32,310 nt of DNA from Alphaproteobacteria bacterium (GTDB lineage Bacteria > Pseudomonadota > Alphaproteobacteria > Acetobacterales > Acetobacteraceae). Position 1 is the stretch's first letter, and every line of letters starts with the position of its first letter. The stretch spans positions 1 through 32,310 of the forward strand of contig JAFKFJ010000201.1 of assembly GCA_017307335.1 (NCBI GenBank), read 5' to 3'. The notes under the pieces are model-generated. The model was not told the origin of the DNA and did no database searches. It was given only the letters and a program-made list of their open reading frames with translations. Both the position numbers and the translations under genes were made by a program. Positions 17,743 through 24,504 of the stretch are shown here, in pieces.

Positions 17743-18213
17743 TCATTGACTGGTTTCAGTAGAGATTTCCCCGCAGCGCGAGCAAATCCACGATTTGCGC
17801 CAGCCCGCGAGCGCGTCCCGGTAGGCGGCAAGGAGCCGCTTGCCCTTGCCCCAGCGCCAGAGCGGCGGGCGCACCCAATTGTGCAGCACAAACCAAAGAA
17901 CAATGGCGACGACTATGGCTTCCATCAGGATCGCGGGGCTGACCTCTCTGCCCGCGACTTGTGCGCGGCGCACCACGATTGCCGCCCACAGGCAGGTCAG
18001 CACCGCCGATATCGCAATGTCCGCCACGAAGCCGCCCGCGTGCGGTTCCAGCGGCGGTCGACATCTTTTCGCAAGCGCCGATGAGGTGACTTGTTCGGCG
18101 TGCAGGGGGCTTCCCCCGCCCGGCGTCACCGAAATCGTGCCGGATTGGGTGCCTTCCTCATAGACGATGGAGCATTTTCTGGTTTGCTCGGAACCGCAGG
18201 CGGCGCAGCGCAT
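17743..18213 (-). CDS. Zinc-ribbon membrane protein, paralogue 1
   Basis: 156 residues. The ATG at 18213 comes one base after the TGA of the upstream paralogue (TGAGATG), so translation is coupled. Layout: N-terminal MRCAACGSEQTRKCSIVYEEGT (CxxC), a Gly/Ser-rich linker, two membrane helices (FVADIAISAVLTCLWAAIVV and AILMEAIVVAIVLWFVLHNWV), a basic stretch WRWGKGKRLLAAYRDALAGW, and a C-terminal KSWICSRCGEIS (CxxC). The N- and C-terminal Cys pairs may jointly bind one zinc on the cytoplasmic face. No known enzyme signature. It shares its layout with the neighbouring gene at 18215-18715. Confidence 0.75.
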   Translation of the reverse strand: MRCAACGSEQTRKCSIVYEEGTQSGTISVTPGGGSPLHAEQVTSSALAKRCRPPLEPHAGGFVADIAISAVLTCLWAAIVVRRAQVAGREVSPAILMEAIVVAIVLWFVLHNWVRPPLWRWGKGKRLLAAYRDALAGWRKSWICSRCGEISTETSQ

Positions 18214-18214
18214 C

Positions 18215-18715
18215 TCAGTGCGCCTTGCCTGTCTCGGGCACAAAGATGTTGCCGCAGGCCCCGCAAATCCACGACGCCCGCCAGCGGCGCTTCCCTTCGG
18301 CGTATTGCTGGCGCTTCGGATAGGTGCGCGCGAGTCCCAAGAGCGACACCGCCAGCCACAGGAGAATCACTAGCCAGATAGGACGGGCGAGGCCCTCAAT
18401 GTCATGGCTGATGAAGCCAAGGATGTTGCGCAGGTTGAACCCGACGAGGACGATGAACAGTGCGCAGGCTATGGAACTGAGGGTAAAAACGACAAACCAG
18501 TTGGTCGGCGGCGCGGCGCGTTGGGCGAAGGCGCTTTTGGTCGTGCTGGTCGATGAGGTTTGGAGGTTATGCTGAGCGACGCCGAAACCGCCCTGCGTCG
18601 AAGACCCTATGCTTTGGCCCGTCGCGGTGCCGCTCGTTTTCGTGGTGGACGTACCCTGCTCATGGGCCACAGAGCAGAGTTGGGCATTATGGGAGTGGCA
18701 TTTCGGGCATTCCAT
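18215..18715 (-). CDS. Zinc-ribbon membrane protein, paralogue 2 (first gene of the operon)
   Basis: 166 residues, with GAGG 7 bases before the ATG at 18715. N-terminal MECPKCHSHNAQLCSVAHEQGT has a CxxC knuckle. A Ser/Thr/Gly-rich linker (TSTTKTSGTATGQSIGSSTQ) follows, then two membrane helices (WFVVFTLSSIACALFIVLVGF and IWLVILLWLAVSLLGLAR), a basic stretch, and ASWICGACGNIFVPE with the second CxxC. It shows the same layout as the next gene, with identical spacing logic and similar closing WIC-x2-CG box, so the two arose by duplication. Function unknown; a membrane sensor or scaffold is conceivable. It heads a minus-strand operon with two exported proteins. Confidence 0.78.
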   Translation of the reverse strand: MECPKCHSHNAQLCSVAHEQGTSTTKTSGTATGQSIGSSTQGGFGVAQHNLQTSSTSTTKSAFAQRAAPPTNWFVVFTLSSIACALFIVLVGFNLRNILGFISHDIEGLARPIWLVILLWLAVSLLGLARTYPKRQQYAEGKRRWRASWICGACGNIFVPETGKAH

Positions 18716-18740
18716 CGCAGAGCCTCATATCAGGTGCGCA

Positions 18741-18960
18741 CAACACGTTCGGCGGGTGGAATCAGCCGGCGACACCCCCACTACCGGGGGCGCACGCCAC
18801 TGAAAACCGGGTGTTGGAAACCTGACAATAGACAGGCGCGAACGCCTTTAAGCCGGGTGGCTCTGGACATACGCGTCCGCCACCCGGTCGCCAATTTGGC
18901 TCCGGCTCTATTGTCGGGGTTTCCACGCCCCACCCCCGCGTCTCCGTGAGGGCGCGGGCA
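18741..18960. ncRNA. Structured RNA candidate with multi-branched fold
   Basis: A closing stem pairs GGAAACC (18816-18822) with GGTTTCC (18918-18924) and, after a small bulge, GACAATAGA (18824-18832) with TCTATTGTC (18907-18915). Inside lie three hairpins: AGGCG/CGCCT with loop CGAA (18834-18847); CCGGGTGGC/GCCACCCGG (18853-18887), itself containing GGAC/GTCC; and GCCA/TGGC (18890-18900). Flanking stems CCCCC/GGGGG (18775-18790) and CCCGCG/CGCGGG (18935-18958) complete it. It lies in a 314-base gap without genes. The layout recalls phage-type C4/P4-CI antisense RNAs, but I could not test this; strand is undecided. Confidence 0.5.
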
Positions 18961-19024
18961 GCATAAGAATTTTACCATCCCACCGCAATAACCACGGTAG
19001 CGCTTCCGCCCCCCCACCGCAGGC

Positions 19025-19039
19025 GGGGTTTAGAACCCC
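19025..19039 (-). terminator. Hairpin spanning the stop codon of the MSIF gene
   Basis: GGGGTT (19025-19030), TAG, AACCCC (19034-19039): a perfect 6-bp stem with a 3-base loop. The gene's TAA lies across the loop edge. No T tract follows on the minus strand. Confidence 0.4.
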
Positions 19040-19221
19040 GGCCCTTTGAAGCGGCGGGCTGCGATGGTGCGTTTGATGGTGTCGAGGGACGCCAGCGCGG
19101 CGGCGCGTTCCGTGGTGTCGGGCTTGGTTGCCGCCAGTGCTTGGCTGACGCTGTAGAATTTGGAGTGCAGCGCAGCTTCTTGCAGGGTGTTCAGTTCGGC
19201 TTGGGCGATGAAGATGCTCAT
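19030..19221 (-). CDS. Small MSIF-family protein, copy 1
   Basis: 63 residues, MSIFIAQAELNTLQEAALHSKFYSVSQALAAT..., mostly helical, ending RRFKGPGF. The ATG at 19221 has AGGAGA 7-9 bases upstream. A second copy of this family lies at 29687-29893 (MSIFITKSELADNTDIELRSKFCSLLNELHRL..., ending KPPGF). They share the MSIFI start, an xxEL-x8-LxSKF core and the PGF end. The 26 bases around the start codon are identical in both copies, and a similar leader of about 180 bases precedes each. Function unknown; small size, helicity and placement near both ends of the element suggest a regulator or accessory factor of the element. Confidence 0.7.
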   Translation of the reverse strand: MSIFIAQAELNTLQEAALHSKFYSVSQALAATKPDTTERAAALASLDTIKRTIAARRFKGPGF

Positions 19222-19400
19222 GGCGTGTCTCCTGATGCTCTGGAGGCCGCAACCATCACGGCCTTTCATGCCCCCGAAAAGCCATCTGGATTTGCCGGGC
19301 GCACCCGCAGGGCCGCAACAGAGTGGAGGAGCCCTTTAGGGCTTGCGCCCATCAGGCAAAGACGGATGGCAGGGTGCATGATGAAAAGGACGAGATGGTA
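19222..19400 (-). promoter_or_regulatory. Conserved structured 5' leader of MSIF gene, copy 1
   Basis: This stretch matches 29894-30070 imperfectly over about 180 bases. Two hairpins are kept. One, at 19245-19263, reads GGCCGTGA-TGG-TTGCGGCC on the minus strand. The other, at 19330-19343, has AGCCC/GGGCT arms with loop TTTA here and GCGA in the other copy. In the first hairpin the differences are U-G and G-U pairs here versus C-G and G-C there. Pairing therefore survives in minus-strand RNA but not in plus-strand RNA. Probably an untranslated regulatory leader. Confidence 0.6.
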
Positions 19401-19610
19401 GCGGGCGGGCAGCGGGAACCAGACCCCGTTAGCCTATCGCCAGTCTGAACGGGATTTGCAGGAAGATTGTCAGTTTCACGAGGATACGGGCGTTGCCTAC
19501 GGCCTGCGTCCTACTCGCTGACGCTCACGGAACCGCGCCCCCGCGTTTCCGCCTCATCGGTGACGACCGCGAACGCATGAATCGTGCGGACACGTCCGCG
19601 CATTGGTTTC

Positions 19611-19655
19611 GGCGGCATAGCCGCCTGTTTTCATGGGGGCGTGCCGCCCTTTTTC
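19611..19655 (+). terminator. Two consecutive intrinsic-terminator-like hairpins
   Basis: GGCGGC-ATA-GCCGCC (19611-19625) is followed by TGTTTTC, and GGGC-GTGCC-GCCC (19637-19649) by TTTTTC. Both have stem plus T tract on the plus strand. They would stop transcripts from upstream before ardC. Confidence 0.5.
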
Positions 19656-19698
19656 TTTGGGGGCTGCCGCCCCTTCGCCGTCAAGACCAAGCCCAAAA

Positions 19699-19817
19699 GG
19701 GCGGAAAACGCCCGCCGTGTAGTCGCTGCGCTCCGGCCCGCACCACCGGACGTTTTCCGGTCTGGACAGCGGAATCCCCGCTCATTGCCGCGTGGCTAGT
19801 CGGTTGCATGTGCAACC
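19699..19817. repeat. Hairpins and palindrome ahead of ardC
   Basis: GGGCG-GAAAA-CGCCC (19699-19713), ACCGGA-CGTTT-TCCGGT (19745-19761) and the near-perfect palindrome GGTTGCA-TG-TGCAACC (19802-19817), the last 23 bases before the ardC start. A further one, GCGGAC-AC-GTCCGC, lies at 19586-19599. The final palindrome could be an operator or a leader hairpin controlling ardC. The rest of 19400-19610 shows no gene. Confidence 0.5.
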
Positions 19818-19840
19818 CTCAAGCCAAGGAAGAAAAGGCA

Positions 19841-20740
19841 ATGAAACAAGATGTTTATGGACGTGTAACCGCCCAAATCGTGACAGCGCTGGAAAGCGGC
19901 GTCCGCCCGTGGTTCCAGCCGTGGAGCGTGGCCCATGCCGCAGGACGCATCACCCGCCCTTTGCGGGCGAACGGACAGCCCTATCGCGGCATCAACGTAT
20001 TGATGCTGTGGGGGGCCGCCTGTGAGCGCGGGTATCACGCGCCTATCTGGATGAGCTTCAAACAGGCGCAGGAACTAGGTGGCCACGTCCGCAAGGGCGA
20101 GAAAGGCAACCTTGTCGTTTACGCCAATACCATCACGCGCACCGAAGCCGACGAGAACGGCGACGAGCAAGAACGCGATATTCCCTTCATGAAGGGCTAT
20201 ACCGTGTTCAACGTGGAACAGGTGGAGGGATTGCCCGCGCACTTCTACGCGCTGGCCGAGCGCCCCGCCGATACCGTGCAGCGCATCGCCCATGCGGAGG
20301 ATTTCTTTGCCGCGACCCGTGCCGATATCCGCCATGGGGGGAGCCGCGCGTTTTACAGCCCCGCCCATGACTTTGTGCAGATGCCGCCGTTTGAAGCCTT
20401 CCGCGAAGCCGAAGCCTATTACGCCACGCTTGCCCATGAAATGACCCATTGGACGAAAGGCGCGAAACGCTTGGAGCGCGATTTTGGCCGCAAGCGCTGG
20501 GGTGACGAAGGTTACGCCATGGAAGAACTTGTAGCCGAGCTTGGCGCGGCCTTCCTGTGCGCCGACCTGTCCTTGTCGCCCGAACCCCGCGAGGAACACG
20601 CCGCCTATATCGGCAATTGGCTCAAGGTGCTGAACGAGGACAAGCGGGCGATATTCAGCGCCGCCGCCCATGCGCAGCGTGCCGCCGATTATCTCCACGG
20701 TTTGCAGCCGCAGCCCGCCGCCGTGCAGGAAGCCGCCTGA
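19841..20740 (+). CDS. ardC: ArdC-type antirestriction protein (ssDNA-binding domain plus zincin metallopeptidase)
   Basis: 299 residues from the ATG at 19841 (AAGGAAG upstream). The N-terminal domain (about 1-130) is the ArdC ssDNA-binding fold: VYGRVTAQIVTALESGVRPWFQPW, NGQPYRGINVLMLWGAACERGY, WMSFKQAQELGGHVRKGEKGNLVVY, YTVFNVEQVEGLP. The C-terminal domain is a zincin-like peptidase with HExxH as H199-E-M-T-H203 and a later Glu in MEELVAELGAAFLC as third metal ligand. ArdC proteins coat incoming single-stranded DNA and protect it from host restriction during conjugative entry. Its place just ahead of the coupling protein and mobilization genes fits early expression after transfer. The element also carries its own restriction system, so ArdC may spare either party. 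Confidence 0.93.
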   Translation: MKQDVYGRVTAQIVTALESGVRPWFQPWSVAHAAGRITRPLRANGQPYRGINVLMLWGAACERGYHAPIWMSFKQAQELGGHVRKGEKGNLVVYANTITRTEADENGDEQERDIPFMKGYTVFNVEQVEGLPAHFYALAERPADTVQRIAHAEDFFAATRADIRHGGSRAFYSPAHDFVQMPPFEAFREAEAYYATLAHEMTHWTKGAKRLERDFGRKRWGDEGYAMEELVAELGAAFLCADLSLSPEPREEHAAYIGNWLKVLNEDKRAIFSAAAHAQRAADYLHGLQPQPAAVQEAA

Positions 20741-20747
20741 CACGGCG

Positions 20748-20937
20748 AGGCCGGAGGGGAAACCCTCCGGCCTAAGCCCGCATGCGCCCTTGGCGCAGGG
20801 TTGAGCCGCCGTCATGTTGACGGCGGCAATCCTATTCCCGCCCGACCCGCCCCTGTGAGGGCGTCGCAGCCCCTTGGGGGCGCGACGTAAATACATAGGC
20901 AGCGCCGCCGTCCGGCCTGTGGCGGCGCTAAAGCCTA
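20748..20937. repeat. Array of six stem-loops between ardC and the coupling-protein operon
   Basis: In order: AGGCCGGAGGG-GAAA-CCCTCCGGCCT (20748-20773, 11-bp stem with GNRA loop), TGCGCC/GGCGCA (20783-20797), GCCGCCGTCA-TGT-TGACGGCGGC (20805-20827), CGCCC/GGGCG (20848-20863), GCCCC/GGGGC (20869-20881), and AGCGCCGCC/GGCGGCGCT (20901-20929) lengthened by TAGGC/GCCTA (20896-20937). The first, 7 bases after the ardC stop, may terminate ardC. The rest occupy the whole gap. Confidence 0.65.
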
Positions 20938-20994
20938 CCTATTCGCCGTATTATTGTGCAGAACATAGTATCCGAACAGCGGGGAGCAGCGCCC

Positions 20995-21276
20995 ATGGAG
21001 TCTACACCCTATGAAACGCTCATGGCGGCGTTTCTCGAAACGCCGGAAATGGCCGACTGGGAAGAATTTGTCGCCGCTGCGCGGCGACAGCTTGAGTCGG
21101 GCGCGGACACCGTGACCGTCCCCGCCGCCTTCCTGCGCTGTGTGATTGACGACATCGCCACGTCACCCCTGATGTTCGCGGCGGTTCAAGATGACTGGAA
21201 CCGCCATTGCGACGCGCACGGCCACCCTGAGTTCAAGAAAGAAGGTGACGGCGAAGACGGCGGCGAGCCGTTCTAA
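20995..21276 (+). CDS. Small acidic protein of unknown function coupled to the coupling protein
   Basis: 93 residues. I chose the ATG at 20995 because GGGGAG lies 9 bases upstream; a GTG at 20956 would add 13 residues without a ribosome site. Sequence MESTPYETLMAAFLETPEMADWEEFVAAARRQLESGADTV is helical and acidic, and the C-terminus is very acidic (KKEGDGEDGGEPF). No known motif. Its TAA overlaps the ATG of the coupling-protein gene by one base (TAATG), so the two are co-translated. It may be an adaptor for DNA transfer, by context only. Confidence 0.7.
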   Translation: MESTPYETLMAAFLETPEMADWEEFVAAARRQLESGADTVTVPAAFLRCVIDDIATSPLMFAAVQDDWNRHCDAHGHPEFKKEGDGEDGGEPF

Positions 21277-23255
21277 TGCGGACGGCGGCGCAAGCCTTCC
21301 TTGCCCGCCTGTTCATGGCCTTGGCCTACCTTGCGCCCGCCGCCGCTCACGCCCAGCAGCCCGCCAATTACCGCGACGCGGTGCAGGCTTACGTCGCGCT
21401 CGAGCGCGACATTGCCGCGCTTCAGGAACAGGTTTCCAGCGGGGCACTCGGGCAATACGACTACAACGCGGCGCGTATCCACGACGAGCGCGGCATGGCG
21501 ATACTGCGCCAGCGCTGGGGGGCGCGGATCTCGGCGGACGCGCGGGCGGCCGACCCCGCCGCCGCCGAAGCCATCACGCCGGGGCATGTCCATATCCCGC
21601 CGTTGCATGAGATAGAGGACGAGCGTGAAGCGACGATTGCGGACTTCATCGTGAACATCCTCAAAGTCGTCACGATTACCGGTCTCGCCGTCTTTGGCTT
21701 TTTCTTCCTGAAAATCGTCTGGAAAAAGCTGGTCGAGATTTGGAAGGCGATGACCGGCGACGAGCCGGTGTCAGACAACTACGGCGCGGCCAGCTTCGCG
21801 CCCATCCGCTACGGCATGCCCAACCCCTATTACCACGAACGCGGCGTGTTTTTGGGCAAGAGCAGCGACCCGCTGGCGGACGAGGTGCCCACGGTGGAGC
21901 ATCCGGGCGGGCCTGTTTGCACCATGCCGGAGCATCATACCCTCATCGTGGCCCCGACCCGCACGGGCAAAGGCACCCGCATCCTTGTGCCGACCCTCTT
22001 GTCCTACATGGGTTCCATGTTGGTCATTGACCCCAAGGGCGAGAACGCCGCCATCACGGCGCGCGCCCGCGCCGCGCTGCCGGACTTGCCGAACGCGGAA
22101 GTGTTCATTGTGAACCCGTGGGACGAACTGGCCGACACGTTTCGCGGCCTCGGCTTCCAGCCAGCGGCCTATAACCCGCTGGACGTGATAGAGCGCGACG
22201 ACCCCAACGCCGTGGCCGTGGCGCAGGCACTCGCGGCCACGGTCTGCCCCGCCACATCCGAGAAGGAGAGGTTTTGGCAGGGGAGCGCGGCGAACATTCT
22301 GGCGGCGGTGTTCTTGTGGATTACCGACCAGCCCGACGAAACCAAAACGCTCGCCCGCGCCCGCGAGATTGTCTCGTTGAGCCGCAAGGATTTCACCGAG
22401 CGCTTCCTTGTCCCCATGGCCGCATCGTCCGCCTTCGGCGGCGCGATAAAGGAGATGGTCAGCCAGTACCTAGATTTAGCCCATGAGACGTATTCGGGCA
22501 TCATGTCGAACTTGACCGAGGCCACGAAGTTCATTTCCGACCCGCAGCTTAAAGCCGCCACGTCGGAAAGCAGCTTCGACATGGGGCAGCTCGTGGCCTA
22601 CCCAACCACCGTATATTTCATCATCCCGCCGGACAGGATGGACACCCAGCGCACATGGCTCCGGCTCATGGTGACGGCGGCAACCCACACCTATAAGCGG
22701 GCCAAGGCTGAACACAGGGGTATTCACCGCTGCCTGTTCATGATTGACGAGTTTCCCGCCTTGGGCCGCATGCCGGACATGCCCCGCGACATTGCGACCA
22801 TGGCCGGATACGGGGTGGACTATGCCTTGGCCGTGCAGGGCGTTGACCAACTCAAGGATGTGTACAAGGACGCCGCCGGGGCCATCCTCGGGAACTGCGC
22901 CTACAAGTGGTATTGCAACGTCTCCGACCTTGAGAGCGCGAAATACCTGTCCGACACGCTGGGCAAGAAGACGGTGAAGACCAAGGGCATCGGCAAGGCG
23001 GCGGACGGGAAGGAAAGCGAGAATTTTGGGGAGACGGGCCGACCGCTTCTCATGCCCGATGAGGTCATGAATCTCGGGCGGGACGTGGCCCTTGTCACCA
23101 ACCCCGAGGGCCGTCCGTTCTATCTCCGTCCGGTCGATTATTGGCAGCTATCGGACGCGTTCAGCTTCATGCGGAAGAACTACCCGGACAAGCTCGGAGA
23201 GGTGTTCTTGCACCTCACTTACGACCCCAATCCGTATCGCAAGGCCAACGGTTAG
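21276..23255 (+). CDS. Type IV coupling protein (VirD4/TraG family)
   Basis: 659 residues. The N-terminus looks like a cleavable signal or first membrane helix (FMALAYLAPAAAHA), followed by about 95 residues of charged, likely periplasmic sequence, then one helix ILKVVTITGLAVFGFFFLKIVW (about 128-149) and the cytoplasmic ATPase. Walker A is APTRTGKGT (226-234), Walker B LFMIDEFPALG (Asp491, Glu492), with TWLRLMVTAATHTY and GNCAYKWYCNVSD typical of VirD4/TraG. It links the relaxosome to a type IV secretion channel by pumping DNA. No channel genes lie in the element, so it would dock to a helper's system. The longer-than-usual periplasmic loop may reflect that. Confidence 0.95.
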   Translation: MRTAAQAFLARLFMALAYLAPAAAHAQQPANYRDAVQAYVALERDIAALQEQVSSGALGQYDYNAARIHDERGMAILRQRWGARISADARAADPAAAEAITPGHVHIPPLHEIEDEREATIADFIVNILKVVTITGLAVFGFFFLKIVWKKLVEIWKAMTGDEPVSDNYGAASFAPIRYGMPNPYYHERGVFLGKSSDPLADEVPTVEHPGGPVCTMPEHHTLIVAPTRTGKGTRILVPTLLSYMGSMLVIDPKGENAAITARARAALPDLPNAEVFIVNPWDELADTFRGLGFQPAAYNPLDVIERDDPNAVAVAQALAATVCPATSEKERFWQGSAANILAAVFLWITDQPDETKTLARAREIVSLSRKDFTERFLVPMAASSAFGGAIKEMVSQYLDLAHETYSGIMSNLTEATKFISDPQLKAATSESSFDMGQLVAYPTTVYFIIPPDRMDTQRTWLRLMVTAATHTYKRAKAEHRGIHRCLFMIDEFPALGRMPDMPRDIATMAGYGVDYALAVQGVDQLKDVYKDAAGAILGNCAYKWYCNVSDLESAKYLSDTLGKKTVKTKGIGKAADGKESENFGETGRPLLMPDEVMNLGRDVALVTNPEGRPFYLRPVDYWQLSDAFSFMRKNYPDKLGEVFLHLTYDPNPYRKANG

Positions 23256-23288
23256 GCCCGCCGAGTCGGCTGTGATATTTCCCATAGG

Positions 23289-23303
23289 CCGCCCGATGGG
23301 CGG
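23289..23303 (+). terminator. Hairpin after the coupling-protein gene
   Basis: CCGCCC-GAT-GGGCGG, a perfect 6-bp stem 33 bases past the stop, without T tract. The following bases to 23450 include TTGCGC, 17 bases, TACGCT (about 23347-23375), a weak promoter candidate for the mobilization operon. No gene is seen between 23256 and 23757. Confidence 0.4.
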
Positions 23304-23451
23304 GGGCTGGTTTCCGCCTGAAACGCAACAAAAAAACTACTTGGAGTTGCGCACGGCCCGCTTCCGATTTACGCTAAAACTATGCGTTGAGAGAGACCGC
23401 AAGCCATGGACGGACTGACCGTCCGTCCCCGCGCCCAAGGGGCGCTGGCTT

Positions 23452-23734
23452 GGCAAGGGGTTATTCTACCCCGTTGCATCCCCTCGACCAAGGGAGCCTT
23501 CGCGCTCCCTATGGAACCCATGACCAAGGCGCGTCGCCCTTGGAACCCGACGAGGGCTATCGCACCCTCGACCACTCGCCGGAGACTTTCGCGTCCCGGC
23601 ACCCACGACCAGAGCTTTCGCGCTCTGGACGACGAGCAGGCGGCGTTCCTGCCCCTGCACCCTGACGAGGGGGTGCGCCCCCCTACGACCCCGCCGGGTA
23701 TTCGCCCCGGTGGCGACAATGGAGCGGCCATTGT
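23452..23734. repeat. Array of about nine stem-loops ahead of the mobilization operon
   Basis: Perfect or near-perfect stems at 23488-23514 (AGGGAGC/GCTCCCT, loop CTTCGC), 23524-23543 (CCAAGG/CCTTGG), 23551-23570 (CGAGGG/CCCTCG), 23579-23599 (CCGG-A-GAC/GTCCCGG, loop TTTCGC), 23609-23628 (CCAGAGC/GCTCTGG, loop TTTCGC), 23668-23684 (AGGGGG/CCCCCT), 23691-23713 (CCGCCGGG/CCCGGTGG, loop TATTCGC) and 23716-23734 (ACAATGG/CCATTGT), plus a weaker one at 23452-23476. Most loops end in TCGC and spacers repeat an AACCC-like motif at about 30-base steps. This region probably includes or flanks oriT, but no nic site is recognised. Confidence 0.7.
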
Positions 23735-23757
23735 GCCGTGCAGCAAAGGGAGGCGGC

Positions 23758-23919
23758 ATGAAGGAAGAAGGAATGTTCGTTATCGTCGCGGACTTCACGC
23801 CCGAGGAATACGCCTATGCCCTCACGCTCGCCCGTGCCTATGGCTACGGCGACGATGTCGGACGTTTTGCGAAAGACGTCGCCCTTGACCGCATACGCAT
23901 CATGGAGGGGGAAACATGA
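23758..23919 (+). CDS. Small protein at the head of the mobilization operon
   Basis: 53 residues, MKEEGMFVIVADFTPEEYAYALTLARAYGYGDDVGRFAKDVALDRIRIMEGET. The ATG at 23758 has AGGGAGG 5 bases upstream, a strong site. One strand and two helices can be guessed. Its TGA overlaps the mobC ATG by 4 bases (ATGA), tying it to the relaxosome genes. The segment PEEYAYALTLARAYGYGDDVGRFAKDVAL resembles the helical part of small DNA-binding ribbon-helix-helix proteins, but this is weak. Possibly an oriT-binding accessory factor. Confidence 0.7.
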   Translation: MKEEGMFVIVADFTPEEYAYALTLARAYGYGDDVGRFAKDVALDRIRIMEGET

Positions 23920-24497
23920 CGGCGCGTTCCCCCAAGCCCAAATCCGAAAAGCGCCAGCGTACCGCGCAGCTATTCGTCCGTCTCACGCCCGAGGAAAAGG
24001 CCGCTTTTCTCGACCGCGCCGACAAGGCGGGCATGGCGTCCGCCGCCTTCGCCCGCGCCGTCCTCACGGGCGATGCAGGCCCACGCGCCCAGCGCCGCGT
24101 TCCGGCGAACGCGCAGGCGCTGCGGCTGGTGCTCGGGCATCTTGGCAAGGTCGGCAGCAACCTGAACCAGATTGCCCGCCAACTGAACCGGGGCCGACCG
24201 GACGATGTGGACGAGGCCCTGATAGCCGCCCTCGCTGATTACGCCCGTATGCGCGACATGCTCTATGACGCGCTCGGTAAAGACCCCGACCACGCCCCGC
24301 CCGCCGTCATATCCCCATCGTCGGTTCCGCCCGTCTCGGACGCGTTCAACGCCGCCGCGCCGCCCGCGCCCAGCGCGGCAGACCCGCCCGCCGTTCCGGC
24401 CCTGCATACGCCGCCCGTCCCGCCGGAGGCCCCCGCAACCCCGCGCCGTGCGGCCACGTCCGGTTCCCGGTTCACCCGCCAACCCCGGAAACCTTGA
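23916..24497 (+). CDS. mobC: MobC-like relaxosome accessory protein
   Basis: 193 residues. The N-terminal half has a basic start, FVRLTPEEKAAFLDRADKAGMASAAFARAVL (ribbon-helix-helix-like) and the MobC hallmark LGHLGKVGSNLNQIARQLN (residues 74-91). The C-terminal 70 or so residues are a Pro/Ala-rich, probably disordered tail that is longer than in most MobC proteins. MobC helps the relaxase reach and melt its nick site in oriT. The start overlaps the upstream small gene by 4 bases; the relaxase begins 7 bases after the stop. Confidence 0.9.
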   Translation: MTARSPKPKSEKRQRTAQLFVRLTPEEKAAFLDRADKAGMASAAFARAVLTGDAGPRAQRRVPANAQALRLVLGHLGKVGSNLNQIARQLNRGRPDDVDEALIAALADYARMRDMLYDALGKDPDHAPPAVISPSSVPPVSDAFNAAAPPAPSAADPPAVPALHTPPVPPEAPATPRRAATSGSRFTRQPRKP

Positions 24498-24504
24498 GGG
24501 CGGC

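Noticed and set aside
23256..23757. A defined oriT nick site
   Set aside because: No sequence matching a nick consensus I know could be picked out; only the hairpin array is supported.
23406..23888. A 160-residue plus-strand frame through the hairpin array
   Set aside because: Its sequence follows the stem-loops, has no domain, and runs out of frame through the well-supported small gene at 23758.
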